From: Collinsella aerofaciens | Lineage (GTDB): Bacteria; Actinomycetota; Coriobacteriia; Coriobacteriales; Coriobacteriaceae | Reading direction: 5' to 3' | Assembly (NCBI GenBank): GCA_021641225.1 | Contig: JAJWXI010000047.1 | Location: 1 to 11,710 of the forward strand | DNA length: 11,710 nt | Shown: piece by piece, positions 5,868-11,710 of the stretch | How the letters are laid out: each line of letters begins with the position of its first letter | How positions within the stretch are numbered: the first letter of the stretch is position 1 | Program-made: the position numbers and the translations under genes | The notes under the pieces: model-generated | Databases searched by the model: none | The model's input: only the letters and a program-made list of their open reading frames with translations | What the model was told of the DNA's origin: nothing

Positions 5868-7190
5868 ATGGCCTTCGAGAGCGTTAACTATCAGTGCCCT
5901 GCCTGCGGTGGTCCCCTGCATTTTGCCAGCGCCGAGCAAAAGCTTGTCTGCGACTACTGTGACTCACGTTTTGAAGTCGAAGAAGTCGAGGCCCTCTATC
6001 GCGAGCGCCAGGACAAGGCAGATGCCAAAGCCGATGCCGCAGCCGCAGCTCCCAAGCCCGTCGCCGACGACGCGGTGCAGGAGCTCGCCCAAAACGCCGG
6101 CTACATCTGCTCGTCGTGCGGCGCCGAGCTCGTGTCCGACGGCACCGTCGCCGTCACCACCTGCCCGTACTGCGGCAACTCCGCCGTGGCGCCCGGCCAG
6201 CTCTCTGGCGACTTCTCGCCCGACCTGGTGATTCCGTTTAAGCTCGGGCGCGACGACGTCACGGCCGCACTCAAGGAACACTACAAGGGCAAAATCTTGC
6301 TGCCCAAGAGCTTTGTCACCGGCAACCACATCGACGAGGTCCAAGGTGTCTACGTGCCGTTTTGGCTCTACGGTGCCCGCGTTGACGGCGAAGTGTACTT
6401 TGACGCGACCAACGAGACCGTGACCGAGGAATCCGACCGCACCGTCACGACCACCGACCACTACGATGCCTATCGCAAGGGCAATATCTCGTTTAAGCGC
6501 GTGCCCGTCGACGGATCGTCCAAGATGCCCGACGGCCACATGGACGCCATCGAGCCGTTTGACTACGACGCGCTGCGTCCGTTCTCGGTCGCATATATGC
6601 CCGGCTACATCGCCAACCGCTACGACGAGGACTGCGAGACCTGCAAGGCGCGCGCCGAGCGCCGCATGGAGGAGAGCACGATCTCGGCCCTGCGCGAGAC
6701 CGTCGTCGACGAATACGACGACGCCACGGTCGAAAGCAAGCAACTCGACTACACCTGGGAAGACAGCGACTACGCCCTGTTCCCCGTCTGGATGCTCTCC
6801 ACCTCGTGGAACGGCAAGAGCTACCTGTTTGCCATGAACGGCCAGACCGGCCGCATGGTCGGCGAGCTCCCCTGCTCCAAGCCCAAGCTCATCATCGCCT
6901 CGGTGCTGTTCTTTGTGATCGGATTTATCCTCTCCCAGATTCTCTTTATGGGCGAATACGCCTTCGATCCGGATTACCTCACCTTTGATATCGAGGGCAT
7001 CCTCATCAACATCGTGGCGCCGCTGATCATCGTGATCATCGGAGACGTGCTGCTGGTAAGCCAGCTCAAGACGGCCAACGAGGCGACCCACGCCGACGAG
7101 TACTGCGGCGAGCTCGACCTGACCGAGAAGCACGACACCTTCAGCCATACCGAGACCACCGTCGTCATGAAGGACAACAAGGACGATTAA
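5868..7190 (+). CDS. Membrane-anchored double zinc-ribbon protein, YdjG-like
   Basis: A 440-residue protein that PriA/TFIIB-like zinc-ribbon searches usually flag, but with no helicase part. Ribbon 1 uses Cys10, Cys13, Cys28, Cys31. After an Ala/Asp/Lys-rich linker (48-66), ribbon 2 uses Cys81, Cys84, Cys99, Cys102. A large middle domain (about 118-335) contains VPFWLYGARVDGEVYFDA and LFPVWMLSTSWNGKSYLFAMNG, features I associate with YdjG-type proteins. Two membrane helices follow near 340-362 and 376-398, then a polar tail; both ends are probably cytoplasmic. GAAAGG precedes the ATG. In Bacillus subtilis YdjG works with YdjH and the SPFH protein YdjI to bring PspA to the membrane. The SPFH gene downstream supports a similar role here. 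The exact biochemical activity is unknown. Confidence 0.82.
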   Translation: MAFESVNYQCPACGGPLHFASAEQKLVCDYCDSRFEVEEVEALYRERQDKADAKADAAAAAPKPVADDAVQELAQNAGYICSSCGAELVSDGTVAVTTCPYCGNSAVAPGQLSGDFSPDLVIPFKLGRDDVTAALKEHYKGKILLPKSFVTGNHIDEVQGVYVPFWLYGARVDGEVYFDATNETVTEESDRTVTTTDHYDAYRKGNISFKRVPVDGSSKMPDGHMDAIEPFDYDALRPFSVAYMPGYIANRYDEDCETCKARAERRMEESTISALRETVVDEYDDATVESKQLDYTWEDSDYALFPVWMLSTSWNGKSYLFAMNGQTGRMVGELPCSKPKLIIASVLFFVIGFILSQILFMGEYAFDPDYLTFDIEGILINIVAPLIIVIIGDVLLVSQLKTANEATHADEYCGELDLTEKHDTFSHTETTVVMKDNKDD

Positions 7191-7238
7191 CCATTCTGAC
7201 CAATACCACCCCGACTTTAACGAGAAAGGAAGATCACC

Positions 7239-8480
7239 ATGGGACTCTTGAAAGCTGGATTGGGAGCTGCCGGCGGCGTCATGGCCGACCAGTGGAAAGA
7301 ATTTATCTATTGTGAATCGATGCCCGCTGACGTCTTGGCCTGCAAGGGCGTCAAGCGCACCGGCGGCCGTAGCTCCAACACGCACGGCGAGGACAACGTC
7401 ATCTCCAACGGTTCCGTCATCGCCGTCAACGACGGCCAGGGTATGCTCGTGGTGCAAAACGGCAAGATCATCGAAGTCGCGCTTGAGCCCGGCGAGTTCG
7501 TCTTCGACACCGGCAGCGAGCCGAGCGTCTTTAGCGGCAACCTGGGCGACTCCATCAAGGAAACCTTCGCCAATATCGGCAGCCGCTTTACCTTTGGCGG
7601 CGACGCGGGCAAGGACCAGCGCGTCTACTTCATCAACACCAAGGAGATCATCGGCAACAAGTACGGCACCGCCTCGCCCGTGCCCTTCCGCGTGGTCGAC
7701 AACAACATCGGTCTGGACGTCGACATCTCCGTGCGCTGCAACGGTGAGTATTCGTACCGCATCACCAACCCGCTGCTGTTCTACACCAATGTGTGCGGCA
7801 ACGTGACCGATAGCTACACACGCGACAAGATCGACAGCCAGCTCAAGTCCGAGCTGCTCACCGCCCTGCAGCCCGCCTTTGCCAAGATCTCGGAGATGGG
7901 CATCCGCTACAGCGCCATCCCCGGCCACACCACCGAGCTCGCCCGCGCGCTCAACGAAGTCCTCTCCGCCGACTGGCGCGACCTGCGCGGCGTCGAGATC
8001 GTGAGCTTTGGCGTTAACTCCATCGCCGCCTCGCAAGAAGACGAACAGATGATCAAGGACCTGCAGAAGGCCGCGGTCATGCGCGACCCCACCATGGCGG
8101 CCGCCAATATCGCCAGCGCCCAGAGCGACGCGATGCGCGCCGCGGCGGCCAACCCCAACGGCGCGATGGCCGGCTTTATGGGCATGGGCATGGCAGGCGG
8201 CATGGGTGGCATGAACGCCAGTCAGCTGTTTGCCGCCGGCCAGGCGCAGCAGCAGGCCGCCCCGCAGCCGGCACCTGCCCCCGCCCCCGCACCGGCTCCC
8301 GCCGCCGCGCCCGCGGCCGGCACGTGGACCTGCAGCTGCGGCGCCACCAACACCGGCAAGTTCTGCCCCGAGTGCGGCAGCCCCGCACCCGCCCCGGCAC
8401 CGGCCAAGTGGTTCTGCCCCAACTGCGGTAGCGAAAACGGCGGCAAGTTCTGCAGCAACTGCGGAACGCCCAGGCCCTAG
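7239..8480 (+). CDS. SPFH-domain protein with C-terminal double zinc ribbon, YdjI-like
   Basis: A 413-residue protein of the family often named virion-core-protein-like or YdjI-like. The N-terminal MGLLKAGLGAAGGVMADQWKEF leads into an SPFH/Band 7-like domain (about 20-265), including GSVIAVNDGQGMLVVQNGKI and ALEPGEFVFDTGSEPSVF. A short helical stretch follows (about 266-305), then a Gly/Met-rich segment (309-326) and a Pro-Ala repeat linker (341-361). Two zinc ribbons close the protein: Cys365-x-Cys367 with Cys376/Cys379, and Cys393/Cys396 with Cys405/Cys408. A second short Pro-Ala repeat separates the ribbons. No clear membrane helix is seen; membrane association through the SPFH domain is expected. 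AAAGGA (7225-7230) supports the start. It follows the YdjG-like gene by 48 bases. SPFH proteins assemble into membrane scaffolds, so a stress-responsive membrane platform is the best guess. Confidence 0.87.
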   Translation: MGLLKAGLGAAGGVMADQWKEFIYCESMPADVLACKGVKRTGGRSSNTHGEDNVISNGSVIAVNDGQGMLVVQNGKIIEVALEPGEFVFDTGSEPSVFSGNLGDSIKETFANIGSRFTFGGDAGKDQRVYFINTKEIIGNKYGTASPVPFRVVDNNIGLDVDISVRCNGEYSYRITNPLLFYTNVCGNVTDSYTRDKIDSQLKSELLTALQPAFAKISEMGIRYSAIPGHTTELARALNEVLSADWRDLRGVEIVSFGVNSIAASQEDEQMIKDLQKAAVMRDPTMAAANIASAQSDAMRAAAANPNGAMAGFMGMGMAGGMGGMNASQLFAAGQAQQQAAPQPAPAPAPAPAPAAAPAAGTWTCSCGATNTGKFCPECGSPAPAPAPAKWFCPNCGSENGGKFCSNCGTPRP

Positions 8481-8499
8481 CCCCTCTATCTGGTAATTG

Positions 8500-8521
8500 G
8501 CGGGGGATCCGCCGCCCCCGC
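8500..8521 (+). terminator. Short GC hairpin between the SPFH and lipoprotein genes
   Basis: GCGGGGG (8500-8506) pairs with CCCCCGC (8515-8521) around an 8-base loop, 19 bases after the SPFH stop. The following bases are pyrimidine-rich but form no proper T-run. It may attenuate rather than end transcription, reducing lipoprotein expression relative to the upstream genes. Confidence 0.35.
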
Positions 8522-8560
8522 TCCTGCTTCTATGGGTTTCGTTCGATTAAGGAGGACACC

Positions 8561-9406
8561 ATGAAGACAACGTTCAAAAAGTCCGTACTCGCATTCCTGA
8601 CATGCGTCTTGGCGCTCGCCTTTGCCCTGACGGGCTGCAGCGGCGGCGGTGGCAAGGATCCCAAGGCCAACTTCGTTGGCAGCTGGGAACTCTCGGGTGG
8701 AACCGTGGAGGGCGAAGAGCTGACCGATGAGTACATGAAGATGCTCGAGGATTGGGGTGTCCACTGCGTCCTGATTCTCGATGAGGACGGCACGGGCGCC
8801 CTCGACCTGTTCCTTGAGGTTGTCGACCTTAAATGGGAGGCCAAGGACGCCACCACCGTAACGATCACCGCCGAAGACGAGTCGCACGACATGAAGCTCA
8901 AGGACGGCAAACTCATCCTCGAAGAGGATGACGGCAATCTTGTCTTTACCAAGTCCGACAAGGATCTGTCCGGCACGGTGAAGAAGGATCGCGAGGCAGC
9001 CGAAAAGGAAGAGGAGATCGATGAGGCCGTCGAAGACGACGACGTCCAGAGCGTCGAAATCTCCCCCGCCGTCACCGTCGCCGATGACGACCTGTGCACC
9101 ATCACCGTCACCGAGAAGTTCAAGGACGACTGGGGCGACATCGGCTTTGTCGTCAACATCACCAACAAGAGCGACAAGGACCTGACCTTCTACGCTCCCA
9201 GCGGTAAGACCAACGTCAACGGCACCATGAAGGAACCCTGGTTCTCGGCTCACCTGATGCCCGGCACCAACGCCACCGAGGAATTCACGTTCTCGAACGG
9301 CGCGCTCGATAGCCTCGACGACCTGGTCAACACGACCATCGGCATCGACGCCTACCTGACCGATTCCTACGAGGACGTCGCCTCCTACAGCGCAACCATC
9401 GCGTAA
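8561..9406 (+). CDS. Putative acidic lipoprotein with two beta-rich domains
   Basis: A 281-residue exported protein. The signal peptide has a Lys-containing start (MKTTFKK), a hydrophobic core and the lipobox LTGC, with lipidated Cys26, followed by a flexible SGGGG. Domain 1 (about 37-135) begins NFVGSWELSGG and has alternating beta segments like small lipocalin-type lipoprotein domains. A highly charged Lys/Glu/Asp linker spans about 140-162. Domain 2 (about 163-281) resembles an Ig-like or extracellular telokin-type fold (VVNITNKSDKDLTFYAPSG). It should sit on the outer face of the cytoplasmic membrane. A near-perfect Shine-Dalgarno, TAAGGAGG, lies at 8548-8555. It is last in the cluster, 80 bases after the SPFH gene with a hairpin between, so it may be co-transcribed as an extracytoplasmic partner. 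No specific ligand or function is recognisable. Confidence 0.83.
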   Translation: MKTTFKKSVLAFLTCVLALAFALTGCSGGGGKDPKANFVGSWELSGGTVEGEELTDEYMKMLEDWGVHCVLILDEDGTGALDLFLEVVDLKWEAKDATTVTITAEDESHDMKLKDGKLILEEDDGNLVFTKSDKDLSGTVKKDREAAEKEEEIDEAVEDDDVQSVEISPAVTVADDDLCTITVTEKFKDDWGDIGFVVNITNKSDKDLTFYAPSGKTNVNGTMKEPWFSAHLMPGTNATEEFTFSNGALDSLDDLVNTTIGIDAYLTDSYEDVASYSATIA

Positions 9407-9424
9407 CGGCAGACCACGACAGCC

Positions 9425-9446
9425 GCGGATTGGCGGACACATCCGC
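9425..9446. repeat. Small inverted repeat GCGGAT...ATCCGC
   Basis: GCGGAT (9425-9430) and ATCCGC (9441-9446) form a 6-bp stem with a 10-base loop just after the lipoprotein stop and before the larger hairpin at 9457-9491. The two may form a tandem terminator structure. Confidence 0.35.
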
Positions 9447-9456
9447 GCACATGCCA

Positions 9457-9491
9457 GGCGGGGCCGCAGGAAAATATCCTGCGGCCCCGCC
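9457..9491. terminator. Bidirectional GC-rich hairpin between convergent genes
   Basis: A perfect 15-bp stem (GGCGGGGCCGCAGGA pairing with TCCTGCGGCCCCGCC) with loop AAATA lies between the lipoprotein stop (9406) and the response-regulator stop (9517, opposite strand). Only a short ACTTT follows on the plus strand and there is no T-tract on the minus strand. Position between convergent genes and stem strength support termination of both transcripts. Confidence 0.7.
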
Positions 9492-9516
9492 ACTTTGCGC
9501 CGATAGGTAACGAGCG

Positions 9517-10137
9517 CTAGCGCTCCATATTGGGGACGATGCTGCCTTCGGTCACCGCGTGCACGGCCAGGCGCATGATGTTGTCGTAGCCGGTCTTGTT
9601 GAGAATCTCCGAGATACGGCGCTTAATCGTGCCCTCGCTCATAAACAACTCGGCCGCAATCTCGCGACGGCTCTTGCCTTCGCAGGCAAGGCGCAAAATC
9701 GACAGCTCAACGTCGTCGAGCGCCGCCGTGCCCGAAAAGATGCTTTCGGGCGGCTTGGGAAACGTGCAGTAGCCCGCCAACGTGGAACGCATCACGGCAA
9801 AGAGCTCATCGATGCCGACGTTCTTGTACACAAAGCTGTCGACGCCCGCCTCGCGCGCCTGATCCACAAAGGTGATCTCGGGCATACCCGTCATGATAAC
9901 GATGCGGCACTCGGGCAGCTGCTCTTTGATGCGCGCTGCCGCCACGATGCCGTTGGAATCGTGCTCGGTGCACACGTCCATCAAAATCATGTCCGGATGC
10001 TCCTTGAGCGCGACGTCCAAGGCATCTGAGGCATCGGCGATGGCGGCAACAACGGTCATGTCGGGCTGGTCACCAACGGAGCGTGCGAGGCTCTCGCGCA
10101 AAATGGCCTGGTCTTCGACGATAAGGATACGAATCAT
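9517..10137 (-). CDS. NarL/FixJ (LuxR-type) response regulator
   Basis: A 206-residue DNA-binding response regulator. The receiver domain (1 to about 122) starts MIRILIVEDQ with acidic residues Glu8/Asp9. It has phospho-acceptor Asp54 in ILMDV, switch Thr83 in IMTG and Lys105 in VYKN. The LuxR-type helix-turn-helix (about 140-200) contains LDDVELSILRLACEGKSRREI and MSEGTIKRRISEIL. The usual LTxRE start of the LuxR domain is altered to LDDVE. I chose the ATG at 10137 because AAAGGAG lies just upstream and because it overlaps the kinase stop by four bases (ATGA, 10134-10137), which implies translational coupling. A longer open frame extends upstream inside the kinase gene and is not credible. 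It is the cognate partner of that kinase; its target genes are not evident. Confidence 0.95.
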   Translation of the reverse strand: MIRILIVEDQAILRESLARSVGDQPDMTVVAAIADASDALDVALKEHPDMILMDVCTEHDSNGIVAAARIKEQLPECRIVIMTGMPEITFVDQAREAGVDSFVYKNVGIDELFAVMRSTLAGYCTFPKPPESIFSGTAALDDVELSILRLACEGKSRREIAAELFMSEGTIKRRISEILNKTGYDNIMRLAVHAVTEGSIVPNMER

Positions 10138-11627
10138 GAGCTTCTCCTTTGGACCGTTGCGTTGGAGTTCAGCGGAATGGACACCGCAAGCGTAAAGGGC
10201 GGGGCGGCATGGACCTCCAGGGTGCCGCCCAGATTTTGCGCGACATGCCTCATACCAGGGATACCCGTTCCCTCGCGATACGATACGGGAGCGGGCGCAC
10301 CGTCGTTTGATACCGTCATGTGTGCAATGACGCCACCGTCCGATACCTCCTGCCACAGGCGCACCTGAACCTGGTGGGCCTGCGCATGCTTGGTGGCATT
10401 GGTCGACGCCTCGCGAATTATCTGCAAAAAGGCAGCAGCGACGTGCGCATCGTCCGGAAGCGATCCATCTACATCGATCTGCACGCTCACCAGACCAAAG
10501 GCATGAACGATATCGCCCAGCTGCTCCGCAGGCTCGCTAGCGCCACCGCTACGCAGGTCGGCGGTAATCGAGCGCAGCAACGGGTCAATCTGCTCGAGCG
10601 ACTCGTCGTCCAGGCGTCCCTCTTCCAGATATCGATGGAGGATGGACAGGCGCTGGCCGATCACGTCGTGCACGCGGGCACGCATGCGCAGGTAGGCCGC
10701 ATTGTCGGCAACCTTCTTAACCTCTTCGATCTGAGCCTGAAGTTCTTGACCCGCAAGCTCAAGCAGGTGATTGGCCTGCGCCAGACGGTCGTGGGCATGC
10801 GCGTACTCCGTCACGTCCAAGCCAATAATACGTTCGAACGAACGACCCGAAACCATAACATCGTCGCGCACAAATAGGCGAATCTCGGCGGAAGAAATCT
10901 CGATCACCGCACGCGCCTCACCAAAGCGGTCCAAGTTGATCCGCACGCGATTCCTGCTGCTTTCGGGCATTTGCATGCTGAGTTTGCGAAGGCCATTCCA
11001 CGTGCCACTCATATCGCCCAGGTCGGTGGGCATGTGAAGCTCCACGAGATTCTTGCGCATGCAGCGGTTCATGAGCAACGGGCGGCCCTTCGAATCCAGA
11101 TACAGAATGCCCACGGGAATCACGTTGATAGTCTCGATCGTCGAGAACGCCGTGATGTCCTCCTGGCGGTTGCGCACATCCATCAAAAGCGCCGCGACGG
11201 AGCGGAACAGGAAGAACGCGCCCTCCGCGATAAGGACCGCGGTCCATGCCGGGCCCATGGCATAAACCACCGGCGGTGTCACGGCGGCAACGAGCAGCAG
11301 CTCAACCATCATGACGGGACGACGATAATGCACCATAAGGACCACGCCATAGACGGCAATCGCAGCGTTGAGCCATAGCAGCGCGCCCGCCGCCTCGGCG
11401 GCGACGTGAGGCGGCGCCACCAAATACGAGCCAGACAACGCGAACAAGATGACGGCCGAGATAATCAAGTGCAGCACAAGGCTCGCCTCGTAGGCGCAAA
11501 TCACTTTGCGGTTGTAGGACGAGCGGCGCGATGCGATGAGCGGAACGTGAATGGTCTGCAGGCACGCCGCCAGAGCAAAGACGATATCGAGCGCAACGAT
11601 TTGGGGAAGGATAAGCGGAATCTGCAT
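10134..11627 (-). CDS. Membrane sensor histidine kinase, HisKA_3 type
   Basis: A sensor kinase of 497 residues. About five hydrophobic helices fill the first 150 residues, then a PAS-like region (about 160-275, e.g. NVIPVGILYLDSKGRPLL) and a coiled segment. The dimerisation domain has the phospho-acceptor His320 in ARVHDVIGQRLS, typical of HisKA_3 kinases that pair with NarL-type regulators. The HATPase domain shows an N box (IIREASTNATKHAQ, about 403-416) and a G box (GTGIPGM, about 453-459). Little of the protein is extracellular, suggesting detection in or at the membrane. I prefer the ATG at 11627, six bases after AGGTGA; a GTG at 11633 would add two residues and overlap the upstream stop as GTGA. 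It is followed by its response regulator with an ATGA overlap. The signal is unknown. Confidence 0.93.
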   Translation of the reverse strand: MQIPLILPQIVALDIVFALAACLQTIHVPLIASRRSSYNRKVICAYEASLVLHLIISAVILFALSGSYLVAPPHVAAEAAGALLWLNAAIAVYGVVLMVHYRRPVMMVELLLVAAVTPPVVYAMGPAWTAVLIAEGAFFLFRSVAALLMDVRNRQEDITAFSTIETINVIPVGILYLDSKGRPLLMNRCMRKNLVELHMPTDLGDMSGTWNGLRKLSMQMPESSRNRVRINLDRFGEARAVIEISSAEIRLFVRDDVMVSGRSFERIIGLDVTEYAHAHDRLAQANHLLELAGQELQAQIEEVKKVADNAAYLRMRARVHDVIGQRLSILHRYLEEGRLDDESLEQIDPLLRSITADLRSGGASEPAEQLGDIVHAFGLVSVQIDVDGSLPDDAHVAAAFLQIIREASTNATKHAQAHQVQVRLWQEVSDGGVIAHMTVSNDGAPAPVSYREGTGIPGMRHVAQNLGGTLEVHAAPPFTLAVSIPLNSNATVQRRSS

Positions 11628-11629
11628 CG

Positions 11630-11710
11630 TCACTCACCTGCCCGCGGCATCAATACGATCATGCGCAGCTGACCGGGCTCGCCCTCAAGGCGATATGCCA
11701 CGTTGCGCCC
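11630..11710 (-). CDS. C-terminal end of an upstream operon gene (partial)
   Basis: The last 26 codons plus stop of a gene that begins outside the window. The readable tail includes NVAYRLEGEPGQLRMIVLMP and ends RAGE. Its TGA (11630-11632) lies 2 bases before the chosen kinase ATG and overlaps the alternative GTG, the tight packing expected of an operon. The tail resembles the last beta strand of a GHKL/HATPase domain, so a second kinase-like protein is possible, but 26 residues are too few to identify it. Confidence 0.6.
   Translation of the reverse strand, partial: GRNVAYRLEGEPGQLRMIVLMPRAGE

Noticed and set aside
5964..8036. A 690-codon open frame on the minus strand opposite the YdjG-like and SPFH genes
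   Set aside because: It runs antisense through two genes with clear domains and good ribosome binding sites. Long antisense frames are expected in GC-rich DNA, and the translation is low-complexity Val/Gly/Asp-rich with no recognisable domain.
10138..10356. N-terminal extension of the response regulator by 73 codons
   Set aside because: The extension lies wholly inside the kinase gene in another frame; the receiver domain begins exactly at the ATG at 10137, which has its own ribosome binding site.

Overview
The window looks like chromosomal DNA of a high-GC gut actinobacterium of class Coriobacteriia, most probably Collinsella or a close relative. This is inferred from the strong G/C preference at third codon positions in most genes, purine-rich GGAGG-type ribosome binding sites, a glucoside-type PTS permease, LuxR-type two-component genes, and repetitive intergenic palindromes. 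No rRNA, tRNA, CRISPR array, integrase or complete transposon was seen, and no marker gene fixes the genus.

Left part (1-4758): a minus-strand PTS EIIBC sugar permease, cut by the window edge, is divergent from an esterase-like alpha/beta hydrolase. Between them lie about 490 bp of AT-rich DNA holding several palindromes built on TGTTTA(C). A nested 123-bp palindrome separates the hydrolase from a cytoplasmic protein with a nucleoside-hydrolase-like (DUF1593/Sde182) domain. A sugar-uptake permease beside a probable deacylating hydrolase and a nucleoside-hydrolase-fold protein suggests use of a glycoside or its derivative, but the substrate is not visible.

Middle part (4759-9406): two different inverted-repeat elements fill the gap before a same-strand cluster of four genes. 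These are a small protein with a zinc ribbon at each end (DUF4428-like N-terminus), a double-zinc-ribbon protein with two C-terminal membrane helices (YdjG-like), an SPFH-domain protein ending in two zinc ribbons (YdjI-like), and an acidic lipoprotein. The YdjG/YdjI-like pair recalls the Bacillus subtilis ydjFGHI envelope-stress locus, but no PspA homologue (YdjF) is present in the window. This is the best candidate for an under-described system here.

Right part (9407-11710): a GC-rich hairpin separates the convergent lipoprotein gene from a minus-strand two-component system. It consists of a NarL/FixJ-type response regulator and a five-helix, PAS-like, HisKA_3-type sensor kinase whose stop overlaps the regulator start by ATGA. 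A third gene, of which only the last 26 codons are present, ends at the kinase start, so the operon continues beyond the window.
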